A stretch of 64,000 nt of DNA from Gerris lacustris (GCA_951217055.1 OX578278.1:45645574-45709573), one strand, 5' to 3'; shown: positions 1-10,784, numbered from the stretch's first letter. Notes: generated by a model from the sequence alone, not told the origin. A program made the numbers and translations.

Positions 1-880
1 TAAATATTCATACATGTTGTCTTAAAATTGCAATAAATATATTTTATTTTTCATGCATTAATTAATGTTTAATTATTAAACTAATACCGATGGGAGGTTC
101 ATGATCTCCAAATTAATTTAAAAGGTCTTACAAAAAAGTCCAATTAGAAACAACAATCTAGAGTCGATAATCAGAGAGGTAGGGTTCAAGAGAACATGAC
201 TTGATTAATTTGATTTACAATAATAATTATTATTATTTAAGTAATTTATTAACTTATTTAAAATGATAAGAGTTAAATTGTTTAGACGTAAACCATCATT
301 GATATTTTAGGGTGAAGAATCAAATATTATTATTTAAGTGCATTTTAAATACATAAAGCTTATATTAAATATCAATAATTATAAATTATAAACAATTGTT
401 GAGATCGCACTAATCTAAAATAAATAGTAATAAATATTTTAGTGCAATTTATTTTTTCCTCACTATAAATTATTTAGCCTTTAAAAGTTTCAACCTGATT
501 TTTTTCTTCTTTGTTGTACTGGAAAATTTAAAAACTAAATAATGTCTAATTATTAGTTAATGATTTAGCAATTATTGTGATAGCATATCTATTTCTTTAT
601 TCACTTTAATAAAATGGTGTACCTACATGTATGGCTGTATTTAATTGACATTTGAATAAGGCAACTTGTGTTGACGATTAACTGTCAGCAATAGTGATGA
701 ACCCTAGGGCAGTTGAGGAATCTCTCTAGATCTTTATTTTGACCTGACTCATTAAAATCTGATTCACGTTAAGAAATGCTTTCCATTAGCTCTTGGGGAA
801 ATCTGCATTTGATCTATGCTAGATTACAATCAGGCGTAGGCCGAGTTAACATGTTTAGACCTTAAGAGGGTTGTAAATCG
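1..880. other. AT-rich intergenic DNA, no gene seen
   Basis: No credible coding segment, RNA gene or tandem repeat is visible. The stretch is dominated by A and T with scattered short inverted patches. Base composition rises towards 850-1000, where it runs into the more GC-rich upstream region of the metalloproteinase gene. Confidence 0.6.
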
Positions 881-889
881 TGACGTCAC

Positions 890-1659
890 TCTGCTCTTAA
901 TGAATTGTAATTCCCTCCACTGTTGTGTTGTGAATGAGCCTCTTGTGTATCAGTAGTACAAGTGAGTCCATGAGTCACTGTGCCGGCGGCTGGGGAGTGG
1001 GGACCTATCAACCCGACTAGTGCAACAATGAAACGTTTCATTACTATCCCCGCTACGCCTCTTCACATCTAACAAAAAGTTTCTTTCTTCTTTCCCTTAG
1101 ATTTAGTGGCGTAATTTTGCCCTGTTATTAAAGTTTTTCCAGATGTGGCGGTAATCTAGTGACCCATCCGAGAGGCCCGGTAGCTCCGTCATACCACCGA
1201 TCCGACTGTTGCCGAAGTCGTAAGCGTCCGGATCTGGTGGAGCGCTAGTGTTGCGGCTGGACTGGAAAATCTCGTGGCGTCACAATCTCCCCGAGGAGAG
1301 ACACGCCCATCTGGTGGGGAGAATCCTTGAATAGTTGAACTTGGGTTCGGCTGTTTTCAGAAACCGTTTCCTTCCGCTGCCGCGAGGTTACTCTTGTCTT
1401 TGTCGTAGTCAGTTCGATTTTCACACGAAATTTCGTATCGTACGCGGCGAGTTTTCCTCGAGTAAAGTTTTGACTGCGGGTACTTCTGTCGATACCGGCG
1501 ATGAATATGAGAGTAGATTGAGTCATTGTAAGTGGACCGTACCGTACAGTTTGACCCTTGTGGGCGTACCCCGGACCCCGCTTTTTTCACGTATATATAC
1601 CGGTACCTTATAGGATCTTTCATACGATCCCGAGCGGTCATAGGAGTAAGATCTATAAC
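890..1659 (+). promoter_or_regulatory. Upstream and 5' untranslated region of the MMP gene
   Basis: This block is much richer in G+C and CpG than its flanks, as expected of a promoter or 5' UTR in an AT-rich insect genome. A long pyrimidine tract ending in TTAG lies at 1081-1100 and resembles a 3' splice acceptor; if used, a 5' UTR exon would start at 1101 and run into the coding region. A TCAGTT match to the arthropod initiator is at 1409-1414 and a TATATA string at about 1592-1598; either could mark an alternative transcription start. None can be confirmed without transcript data. The reading frame stays open upstream to an ATG at 1558, but that extension looks like 5' UTR. Confidence 0.5.
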
Positions 1660-3315
1660 ATGGCTCCTCGGTCTGTAATATCGTTCGCGTCTCTTTTTAT
1701 AATAGTTGTATCGCTTAAGTTTAGCAATCAAACTGCCTTTTCTAGTGGGTTGATGTACTTAGCTCGTTTTGGTTACTTGGACCCTCAGATCCTCAATCCG
1801 AACTCTGGTCATCTTATGTCTCAAGATACACTGACGAATGCCATCAAAGACTTCCAGGCTTTCGCCAACGTACCAGTCACTGGTAATCTGGACAACGAGA
1901 CTGTTACTCTGATGCAACTGCCGCGTTGTGGTGTAAAAGACAAAGTAGGATACGCCAGCGATGCCAGGAGTAAACGATACGCCCTTCAAGGAAGTAGATG
2001 GAAAGTAAGAGATCTAACATATAAAATATCAAAATATCCTAAGAATTTGGGAAAGAAAGATGTTGACCAAGAAATACAAAAAGCATTCGACGTCTGGAGT
2101 GGTGTGACTCCTCTTAAGTTTACCAAAAAGGCATCAGGACCTGTTCATATAGATGTGAGGTTCGAAAAGGGAGAACACGGTGATGGTGATCCTTTTGACG
2201 GACCTGGCGGAACTTTAGCCCATGCTTTTTTCCCAGTGTATGGAGGTGACGCTCATTTTGACGATGCAGAAAAATGGACTATTAATTCATTCAGAGGTAC
2301 AAATCTCTTTCAAGTCGCCGCTCACGAATTCGGCCATTCATTAGGGCTTTCACATTCGGATATCAGGGCTGCCCTTATGGCTCCTTTTTACAGGGGTTAC
2401 GAATCTTCATTCGAACTTGACGATGACGATATAGAAGGCATTCAAGCGTTATATGGTAGAAAGCGGTCGCCAAGTAGTTACACTCCTTCACCTCCTACTA
2501 CGTCGGGTGGAAGAAAACCCTCCACCGAAGATGTCACCCCAGACACTATAGATGATAAAGAACTCTGTTCTGGAAACGGCATCGACACTACGTTTAATTC
2601 AGCAGATGGTATCACATATGTGTTCAAAGGAAATAATTATTGGAGACTGACCGACGACGCCGTGGCCGCAGGTTATCCCAAGTTGATCAGCAAAGGTTGG
2701 CCCGGACTTCCCGGAAACATTGACGCTTCTTTTACGTACAAAAACGGTAAGACTTACTTCTTCAAAGGTAATCAATATTGGAGGTATGAAGGCAGCAAAA
2801 TGGACGGAAGATACCCTAAGAAAATTAGCGAAGGATTCGCTGGAGCTCCTGAAAACATGGATGCTGCCATGGTCTGGGGAGGTAATGGTAAAATTTATTT
2901 TTTCAAGGGTTCAAAATTCTGGCGTTTCGACCCTACGCAGAAACCACCCATTAAGAGTAATTACCCTAAGCCCATTTCCAACTGGGAAGGTGTGCCGAAC
3001 GACCTAAACGCCGCTTTACAATATACTAACGGCTACACATATTTCTTCAAAAAAGGCAATTATTATAGGTTCAACGATAGGTCCTTTTCGGTGGACTCTG
3101 CCGACCCTCCTTTCCCTCGACCAGTAGGCTACTGGTGGTTCGGCTGCAAAGAAGAAACTAAACGAGGCATCACTGCTGAAGACTATGAAGACACTATACA
3201 ATACAAGCGACGCAGCGAGCAGAATCAGATGGGAGACGGGCCTCACGACGAAGCTACCGATATCATCATGGATGGCTCGTATTCTAATCCTGTATATGCC
3301 AACGTCGACCATTAA
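1660..3315 (+). CDS. Secreted matrix metalloproteinase, MMP1 class
   Basis: A zinc endopeptidase of 551 residues that would cleave extracellular matrix and cell-surface proteins. In order: signal peptide with a hydrophobic core at about residues 6-21; propeptide with cysteine switch PRCGVKD at 88-94 (Cys90); furin-type site RSKR at 103-106; catalytic domain from about 107 to 266 with HEFGHSLGLSH at 222-232 (zinc ligands His222, His226, His232; catalytic Glu223), a methionine turn at Met240, and structural zinc/calcium residues around His173, Asp175, His188 and His199; Ser/Thr/Pro-rich hinge at about 267-300; four-bladed hemopexin domain between Cys303 and Cys496, the expected disulfide pair. 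A 55-residue hydrophilic tail follows, with no membrane or GPI-anchor segment, so a secreted protein is inferred. Asn79 is in an N-glycosylation sequon. The ATG at 1660 is preferred over the in-frame ATG at 1558 because it directly starts a normal signal peptide. The entire protein lies in one exon, which is unusual for animal MMPs. No stop or frameshift is seen. It could be the MMP1 orthologue or an MMP1-like paralogue. Confidence 0.95.
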   Translation: MAPRSVISFASLFIIVVSLKFSNQTAFSSGLMYLARFGYLDPQILNPNSGHLMSQDTLTNAIKDFQAFANVPVTGNLDNETVTLMQLPRCGVKDKVGYASDARSKRYALQGSRWKVRDLTYKISKYPKNLGKKDVDQEIQKAFDVWSGVTPLKFTKKASGPVHIDVRFEKGEHGDGDPFDGPGGTLAHAFFPVYGGDAHFDDAEKWTINSFRGTNLFQVAAHEFGHSLGLSHSDIRAALMAPFYRGYESSFELDDDDIEGIQALYGRKRSPSSYTPSPPTTSGGRKPSTEDVTPDTIDDKELCSGNGIDTTFNSADGITYVFKGNNYWRLTDDAVAAGYPKLISKGWPGLPGNIDASFTYKNGKTYFFKGNQYWRYEGSKMDGRYPKKISEGFAGAPENMDAAMVWGGNGKIYFFKGSKFWRFDPTQKPPIKSNYPKPISNWEGVPNDLNAALQYTNGYTYFFKKGNYYRFNDRSFSVDSADPPFPRPVGYWWFGCKEETKRGITAEDYEDTIQYKRRSEQNQMGDGPHDEATDIIMDGSYSNPVYANVDH

Positions 3316-3870
3316 TAAACTACCTAGCTAGTGAACTAAGAAATTAGGACGGTTTCCCTTTATCCACTCGATGAGCTCGTTCACTACGTATAGGTAAATA
3401 ACATTTTTACTACTAAATTGCTAAAAGGAACGAGTATCACATCATACTCTGTATAGGCAGTAAGTATATAATATACTACTGTAAATATATACTACAAAAG
3501 AAACTTATTATTGTTCGTAGGATATTATAGTGACTGTGATTTATCGAATTAAGTTTTTTTATATCCTATTTATTATTCGCTTTAAATGAAGACTTAAGTA
3601 AACATTAAAGCATTTGTCTTATGGGACCAAAATAATTTGGTTTAAAGAGGTTATTCACAACGTGTGTTTTATTTATTTAAAGGTACTTATTTAAATACTA
3701 GATTGCTATAAAGATTATCAAAAGCAAACTATAGATTTTAGTGAGATTATTCATTTTAAAAAAGTATCTTTGTACTTAGAAAAAACTTGTAGTATATTTC
3801 AAGTTTTTGTCTTTCTCAAATACACTTTAATTATTTTTTTTTTTTTAAATAAAAAATAAAAATAATCCCT
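3316..3870 (+). other. Probable 3' untranslated region of the MMP gene
   Basis: AT-rich sequence after the stop codon. An AATAAA overlaps the stop (3314-3319) but is too close to be the likely signal. A cluster of AATAAA-like hexamers at about 3847-3863, after a T-run, is a better candidate for the polyadenylation region. The exact end is not determined. Confidence 0.35.
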
Positions 3871-5405
3871 CTTCCCAAAGATGTAAAATTATGAGTGAGT
3901 CCTTGTTTTAATTATGTTTGAATAATGCCTTTACTTTAGATAAGATAAGTTACTTAGAACTTATCACATGTATAAATAACAAGATAACAATATCCCCAAG
4001 TTCAACAAGTTCAAGTACTATTAGCACTAATTGTAAAACTTTAGGTTTTATATGCGTATTGTTTGAATGAACTAACTAGAAAAGAAGAAAAAATACATTA
4101 ACATATAAATGTATTGTTTAATCCTTAGTTTTAATAATCATAGAAATAAATCTTGTAATAGTTTTATAGAATAGTAAACAAATGTTGATATATTCACCAA
4201 AAAAAAAAAAATAATAATAACGACATTAAATATCGAACAGTATTATTCTGCATAAGATTATCATTAATATTATAATATAACGTTGCTTTACTTACCATCA
4301 ATTTCAATAATCTTGTTTACAATTCGTATAAATGGTGAATTAAATTGATTTTGGGAATGTTTCCCCTATATTCTTTTAGATAATAAGGAGGTTTTTCATA
4401 CAGACTTTTTAAAAATTAAAGGCAATAAAATTGTAATAATATTTCATAGAACGGAAGTGTCGTTTAACTAAATAAAACTTCTAGATAAAATGAACTATTT
4501 AATGCTCAAACAAATCAAAATAGCTAAAATTTATACATAAATGTTTGATCCTTTGGACTTATTAATTACTGATGAGTAAGTTCGATAAATATCGGTAGAA
4601 ATAACTCATTTTAATTTGAACAATTATGGAGTTTAGGTGTCGTTAAAATGCACTTCCCTCGATAAGTCAAAATGAAATTGACTCTTCCATTAATTTTTCA
4701 TTAAAGATGTTTCTGGTTACTGAAAAATCTATAGATTCTTTTAACGCGAGATACAATACCATGAATTCAAACTTTAGATTTTTAACTTCATTTTCGATTG
4801 TACTTTCTTAGATTTTTAACGTATTATTTTTTATTTTCAGTTGGTACCTCATATGTAAATGATTCATATTTAAATTAATCATATAAATAACGCATTAAAA
4901 AAAATCATTAAATACACATTAATAGTATACAATTTTTAAACAAATTTAAAAATGAGCATATAAATAGTAGTTTTTACTTTTCTGGATAAAAGATTTCTTT
5001 TATAGTTTATTATTTTACTTTTCTGTAAAATAGCATTTTTAGCACAATTAATACTTTTAATGTAACGGTCTTACCGGTTAATAAAGATTATTATTAAAAT
5101 ATGTATTATATAAACAATTGATATAAGTACTCTGTAATATAATTTATCTAACTATAGCATATATAATTTTTTAATTTAAAATTAAAATAAAGTAGATGAA
5201 TAATCATTATTTATCGAAAAAAATAAATCAATAATTGATCAAAAAAGAAGAAATAATATTTACGTATAAGAAAAAAAACAAAAACAAAGAACATATTTAT
5301 AGATTCATTAATTTATAACAATTTCTTATTGAGTTGATCCATTTTTTTAAATTATTTTATTTTCTTTCAACCCAAAGGATATTATCAATACGGATATAAT
5401 ATATA
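3870..5405. other. AT-rich intergenic DNA, nothing recognised
   Basis: Only homopolymer runs and low-complexity A/T are seen, for example A-runs near 4200 and 5215. No coding potential, tandem repeat or transposon end was recognised. Confidence 0.6.
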
Positions 5406-5411
5406 TTTTAG

Positions 5412-5540
5412 TTTAAATCAAATTATAATTATTATTAACTACAGGAAACAGACACTCCAGCGCCGGGATCCCGGCGCTGGAGTGTATTTTTCTTATTCTT
5501 TCTTTCCGTAGTATGAAAACTACCAAAAACTTAAAAATTG
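5412..5540. repeat. Dispersed repeat carrying a perfect 34-bp palindrome
   Basis: Positions 5452-5485 form a perfect, loopless 34-bp palindrome centred on GGATCC (5466-5471), strikingly GC-rich in an AT-rich region. The flanks on both sides recur at 58575-58690: the left flank reading towards AACTACRGGAAACAGACA, and the right flank around CCGTAGTATGAAAACTACC. So the palindrome sits inside a dispersed repeat. It may be the tip of a foldback or a junction between two inverted copies. No function is known. Confidence 0.7.
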
Positions 5541-5549
5541 AATTTTTAT

Positions 5550-6640
5550 ATATTTTAGTTAATTTATAACATACTATAATTTTTACTGATTTACCTCCTT
5601 TTTGTTAAAAAGAATTTTTTAAAGACGTATTATTATTGATTATTTTATATTATTGTAATATTTTTATTTTATAATTATTTATTTATTTGAAATGTATATA
5701 ATTTTGAAATATAATCAGTTTTAAAAAACTTTATTTCTTTTCTTTTAATTGATAATCTAGTTTTAAGTTACCCATAATAGAATTAAATTAAACACTTATG
5801 ATAATTAATAATTAAATTTAAGTTTTGTGAATTGACATTCTAGTTGTTGTAAGTGGCTGTATTATATGTAGCAGATGAACAGATTTTATGTACATATTAG
5901 ATGATTATATGGACAGATACATATTTCATATAAATCTGCATCTTCCGAAATGTGTGTCAAAAGAGAGTCAATCGATAGATTACAAAAATTGTTTCAAAAT
6001 TTAATATTTACTAAATCAAACTTACCACAATAATAACTAACTACCACAATAATTATTATAAACCAATCTGTCTTTTTCCTTGGAATTGTCACATAAAATA
6101 GTTATTTATGCAGCAAAATGGAATTTTGCTGACAAGTTTTTAAGTTTTAGTTCATAGCCGAAGGCGATTTTTTTATTAACAGCTGTTTTTTATCTCAATT
6201 TTTAGCGATTTTTTAAAAATAATCACTGTAAAATAATAAAATTTGTTTTGTTACTATAACTATTTAAGTTATTTTCAAAAAAGATATAAATATTTAATAG
6301 AATATTATGCTCAAATATATAAAAATGAACAATGTGGGAGAGTTCATAATCTGCTGTAGTAACCTATTTATAGTAAAAGTTTCTTAACATTTTGCAGCCT
6401 GTTTGTTATTTTGCTGATAATTTGAACTTTTGCTGACAATTTAAATTTTTGCTGACACTTTGATATTTTGCTGACACTTTATTATTTTGCTGCGTGTTTT
6501 TGTGACATGTTATAAAAGAATCAAGAAAAATTACATTTTGCAGATTGAAAACAGTACAACAATGCTTAATTTTGCTTCCGTGAGTAGATAAAACTGTTTG
6601 CAGTAATATATATCTATATCTGCTTTTGTTATATTAACTT
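5550..6640. other. AT-rich DNA with short TTTTGCTGACA-like repeats
   Basis: No gene is seen. Between about 6110 and 6490 the phrase TTTTGCTGACA/TTTTGCTGATA recurs at irregular spacing at least six times, a mild local motif enrichment. The rest is low complexity. Confidence 0.5.
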
Positions 6641-6965
6641 TTTAGGGTTCTTACCCCCAAAACGAGGACCCTATACATTTCTGCTCTTGTCTGACTGTCT
6701 ATCTGTGAAGCACCTGATCACTGAAAGTACCCAACCAAAATTTGAAACTTTGGTGTTATATGAAATAACCCAATCACAAGACAATTTAAGAGAAGCCCTA
6801 AAAAAATCATTCTTCAAAACCTTGGAGTTGGTTTTTTCATGTGGTCTATTATACTCGTACATGTATTTGGTTTCCATTTTGTACTCATTCATCTTTGCAA
6901 CTTGTGTCCTTGAAAATTGCGTTTGCCCACTCAATTTTTTTAACAAATCAACGAAAAAATCGAAA
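6640..6965. repeat. Possible dispersed repeat, unclassified
   Basis: The segment opens with AGGGTTCTTACC followed by a GTCTGACTGTCTATCTGTG stretch. This layout, a GGTTC-type start then GTCTG repeats, resembles the family at 13821 and 16540. Open frames exist on both strands (about 90 codons), but they mirror each other and show no known domain, so no gene is called. Confidence 0.35.
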
Positions 6966-7250
6966 TAATTTTATTTAAAAAAAAAAATTAAAATAAAACA
7001 AGCTTTTATTCGTATTCTTCTCAGCAAACCCTTTCATTTGATACCCATATCATGGGCGTGCTTAAAAATTAACTAGTCCACCATATTAGATTTAGAATGA
7101 CGTCACTTAGCTAACCATGCACTGTCATCCAAACTAAACGTGTATGAAAAATTTCAATCCAATCGGTTGAGGATATAACTGTTTTAAAATTCAGTTGCAA
7201 GATTTGACCCAAACATACAAACATTGCAAGTTAAATAAAAGCTTGTAAAA
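6966..7250. mobile_element. Inverted-repeat element, copy 1
   Basis: A 13-bp perfect inverted pair, ACAAGCTTTTATT at 6998-7010 and AATAAAAGCTTGT at 7234-7246, encloses a sequence closely matching 11827-12140. Both copies share the phrases CAGCAAACCCTTTCATTTGA, GAATGACGTCACTTAGCTAA and ACATTGCAAGTTAAA. Similarity extends about 30 bases left of the inverted repeat, so the true end may lie near 6966. No coding capacity; a MITE-like non-autonomous element is inferred. Confidence 0.7.
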
Positions 7251-7259
7251 ACACTGTTA

Positions 7260-7920
7260 TTCTTTCATAAGTCACATATTTTGTAATAAACAAATGTTTC
7301 CCTCTCAAAAAATTTAAAAAATTTATTATCTTAGAAATGGATTGGACTAGACTCTCCGAAGTTGTGTAACTTTGGACAGTAAAAATGTATATATAGACGT
7401 TTGTTTTACGTCATTATAATAACTGGTTCAAGATATATTGCTGAAACAAACTTTTAAATAGCCACCATCTTGTTACGGCCGGGCCGACTATGCTGGTTAA
7501 CGAACTCGTCCTATTAACTACTTTGTCAATTTATTTTATTATCAATTACTAACTAGTAAATGGTGGGGAAGAAAAAATAAATATTTAAATATGTTTTTTT
7601 CTCAATTCAAGGTTAACTAGAGCATTTGGATAATCCATGTTAAAATATATAAATCACGCGCATACTATAAATTCAGATTTATCATAAAATATTTAACTTC
7701 CTTCCTTGTCCATGTATGTATATTTAGAAATGATTGTCCATTTCACACAATGGACACGCAAAATTAAGGTGATCATAATTAGTAATATTTTGTTTTTACA
7801 TTTATTTATATTTTGTTGTATAAGTTAGGTATACAACTCTAATATTTGATATATTACATAATACATGAGCAATGGTATTTGAGTTAAATCTAAAGCACGT
7901 TTTCACTGGTACCAAGGTCT
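7260..7920. other. AT-rich intergenic DNA, nothing recognised
   Basis: No coding segment or element boundary is visible. A short region near 7470-7490 is GC-rich but has no partner elsewhere in the window that I could find. Confidence 0.5.
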
Positions 7921-7924
7921 TATC

Positions 7925-7962
7925 AAGATAGGGTTCGATTCCCTGAACGAGAGTGTTTTTTA
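7925..7962 (+). repeat. tRNA B-box-like sequence with T-run
   Basis: GGTTCGATTCC at 7932-7942 matches the RNA polymerase III B box, and its flanks can pair as a T-arm (GGG with CCC). A T-run follows at about 7955. No acceptor stem partner or convincing A box lies upstream, so this is not called a tRNA gene; a decayed tRNA-derived SINE is more likely. Confidence 0.4.
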
Positions 7963-8248
7963 TTTTACTATTTACAAATAATAAGTGACATCGCCTTATA
8001 AATAGGTTAAGTGAAGTGGCGTGGAACCGGTTGCGTTTGTCAATTATAAGCTTTATATAATTCATGAAGTGGGGAACATACTACATTTGCATGTATATTA
8101 TTTAAATGCTCATTTATTATAATACTAATCTTAAGAATATTTTAAAAATATCATTGCGGAATGTATTTATTAATACATATAGGATTTAAAATTTGTTATT
8201 TTCATCTACAAAATGAAAAATAGTTATTGTGAAGAGTTCCATTATACG

Positions 8249-8953
8249 TGGTCCAAAAGTCTGCCCTCCCCCCTCTTAAATTTTGAACAGGTTGAGATAA
8301 ATTAATGAAACTTGGGGGATCCGTGATCCGTACGATTTAAAGAGAAGTTTATCTAGGGGCAACCACCTACTTTTCCCCAGGTGCTGAATTTTATCACATT
8401 TTTATGCTTTTATAGGGGCCAAAATATCGGAGATAGACAAAAAAGTTATAAGTAAAATACTACAATTTGAAGTTAAGTGCCCTAGGAGCAAAATGGGTGG
8501 TTGCATCAAAACATACTTCCCTTTACTTGGTACAGATTCCCTAAGTTTCATTAATTTATCTCAAACCGTTAAGATTTTACAAGAATATAAGTGATATTTT
8601 TTACTACTTTCGAAGGGATCTTTGCCCCCCTGTAGGGGTAAAAATATTGGAGATTGAAAAAAAGTTGCAAGTGAAATTTTATTATTTTTCACCGTAGAAT
8701 CTAAATATGCTATCAAACATATACACTCTAATTTGAAATTTTGCAGTTGGGTTGCCTGGAGGCAAAGTGGCTGGTTGCCCCTAGAGCAGTGGTTCTTAAC
8801 CTATTGGTAACCACGGCCCCCTTAAAATCTTCAAATATAATATACCTAGTACCTAACTACCTTTCGAGGCCCCCTGGGGAGCCGCGGCCCCCCGGTTAAG
8901 AACCACTGCCCTAGAGGACAATTGCATGAAAACAAACTTCCCTTTACATGGTA
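8249..8953. mobile_element. Diverged copy of the CAGGGTGG foldback family
   Basis: Starts GTGGTCCAAAAGTCTGCCC and contains the same blocks as the element at 48379-49414, including TTAATGAAACTT, GGGGCAACCACC and CATGAAAACAAACTTCCC. The outer CAGGGTGG-type terminus is missing or mutated on both sides. It is interrupted by the hAT MITE at 8787-8908. Without that insert the sequence reads straight through like the complete copy. Confidence 0.75.
8787..8908. mobile_element. 122-bp hAT MITE with 8-bp target duplication
   Basis: Perfect 15-bp terminal inverted repeats CAGTGGTTCTTAACC / GGTTAAGAACCACTG are flanked by direct copies of CCCTAGAG at 8779-8786 and 8909-8916. An 8-bp duplication and CAGNGG-type ends are hallmarks of the hAT superfamily. 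No coding sequence, so it must have been moved by a transposase made elsewhere. It lies inside an older repeat whose empty site is visible near 49295. Confidence 0.92.
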
Positions 8954-8954
8954 C

Positions 8955-9578
8955 GGCAATACCTAACAAATTTATCCGTTTTCCAATGACTTTTTATTTA
9001 AGACACCAATGTGAACAGAAATAATAGCACTAATATTTCTAATAAAACTTTTGATTTGTTAAATAAAAGAATCAGCTAAACTAGAACACTTAATTTCAAA
9101 AATAAATAAATAAAATGAAATTAATTATTATCATCATATAGTTTGTTAAAATAAAATTCTTTCCAAACCGAGAAAATATAATATTTTCTAATATTTAATT
9201 CTAATAGTAAATATTTTAAATATTTACTATCAAAAAGCCATTACAACATAATCTACATTATATCTTGTACATTATAACTTTTTTTTTTTAATATTTTCTA
9301 AAAAAATAATATTTCCTACTTCAAAGCAGGTAGAACATAATCATCATCTATCTAGCTAATCCAAATAATTGATTGGTATTGAGGATAGTTATTATTACAA
9401 ATACAAAGCCAGTAGAACATAATTACCATATAGCTTATTTAACTAAAGAATTGACTGTCCTAGAGAATATTTACTATTTTTGTTATTTAAAAAATAAAAA
9501 CAAATAAATAATAATAAATTAAATAGCTTATAGAACAAAATAATTGATTGGCCAAAAAAAGATATAGGAAACTAAAAG
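8955..9578. other. AT-rich DNA, no gene
   Basis: Low-complexity A/T with loosely repeated phrases such as GTAGAACATAAT and AATAATTGATTGG. No element ends or coding potential recognised. Confidence 0.5.
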
Positions 9579-9590
9579 TATTAAGCTTAT

Positions 9591-10770
9591 TAGATTAGAT
9601 TAGATTAGATTACCATTTATTGCCATAAAACAGATATATATATATATATACATTTTATACATAATAAATTCATTCTTCACACTTTAAATTAAATTTTAAT
9701 ATTTATTAATTTTTCCTTTTTCCTTCCGGCAACTCGGCTAACGCCGTGGTTTGGTGAAGGCTTACAGGCCTTGTACACTAATTGAGTCGGTTTTATTTTA
9801 TTATTATTATCATTTTTTTTTTTTTTTTTTTTTTTTTTTCTCTTTGAGATTAGATATTAATAAATATAGTTGTTATAAACATTAACTTATCAATTATCTA
9901 ACTACACATTATATGTATATAATGTGTGAATAAATTAATCTATAACCAAAACAATAACAAAATTCAAATAGCGACAACAAAGAATTAACTTTACAATAAC
10001 AACAAAAATAAATAAAAATATATCACATATAAATACCCTACTTTCTATCTACCAATTAGATTAACGAAATATCTCTCCATTAACACTATAATTATTTTAA
10101 AACTTCAACTTTTAATTAATTCATTAATAGCTATTTATTCGCTTATTTCTATTTAATATGTTGTCTTGCATGAAAAACCCATACATACATTTATTTTATT
10201 GTAAAATTATTTATTTCATCTTATTTCCTCATTATTTATTACTAATATTTTGTTATTGTTAATATTTTATTTTATTTTCTTATTGCTTGCATAACCAAAT
10301 ATCCTTGTAAACATTTTTCATACGTTGCCATTCCGTACGTTGCCTTGCCACTCTCTGCCACGTCTCTCCTCCACAGCTCTTCTTAAACTCTTCTTCCCAT
10401 TGAGTCGGTGGTCTGCCTCTCTTCCTCACTCTCTCCCAGGGGTACCATCCTATTATCTTCTTAGACCATCTCCCGTCCTCAGTTCTTGCAATATGCCCGG
10501 CCCAGTTCCACTTCCTTTCTAATATCACCTCTCCTATGTCTTGCAATGATGTTTCTCTTCTTACCCAGTTATTTGTTTTCCTGTCCCTTCTCGATATTCT
10601 GAGCATGCATTTCTCCATTCCCCTTTGTGCTACTCTCAATTTATTTATTACATCTCTGCTCAACACCCATGTTTCGGAACCGTACAACATAATTGGGAGT
10701 ACGCAAGTGGTCCATAGTTTCTTCTTAAGGCTTATTTCTACGTCAGACCTGAATAGATGAATGTACATAC
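9591..10770 (-). mobile_element. 5'-truncated non-LTR retrotransposon
   Basis: An 11-bp direct repeat ATTAAGCTTAT at 9580-9590 and 10771-10781 flanks the element. On the minus strand it begins inside the reverse transcriptase reading frame (10768), ends coding at 10280, and carries a 3' UTR that finishes with AATAAA and a short (TAATC)n tail at 9591-9612. A 28-base homopolymer (A on the minus strand) lies at about 9811-9838, and a conserved-looking GC-rich patch at 9725-9790. A truncated 5' end, target duplication and simple-repeat tail fit target-primed reverse transcription. The clade (RTE/L2/CR1-like) is not resolved. Confidence 0.9.
10280..10768 (-). pseudogene. C-terminal fragment of a non-LTR reverse transcriptase ORF
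   Basis: A 162-codon open frame with the features of the C-terminal, post-polymerase region of insect endonuclease-reverse transcriptases: LPIMLYGSETW near residues 29-39, a basic block, WAGHIAR near residues 89-95, and a Lys/Arg-rich KRGRPPTQWEEE at about 116-127. Endonuclease and polymerase catalytic domains are absent because the element is 5'-truncated. The frame has no internal stop, which suggests fairly recent insertion. It cannot be an active enzyme. Confidence 0.85.
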
Positions 10771-10784
10771 ATTAAGCTTATAGA

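Noticed and set aside
1357..1731. 124-codon minus-strand frame over the MMP upstream region
   Set aside because: Antisense to the 5' region and the start of a well-supported gene; shows no domain and is basic low-complexity.
6671..6968. Overlapping 91-93 codon frames on both strands
   Set aside because: They mirror each other in a likely repeat and carry no recognisable domain.
7925..7962. tRNA gene
   Set aside because: Only the T-arm/B box is convincing; no acceptor stem pairing, anticodon arm or A box at the right distance.
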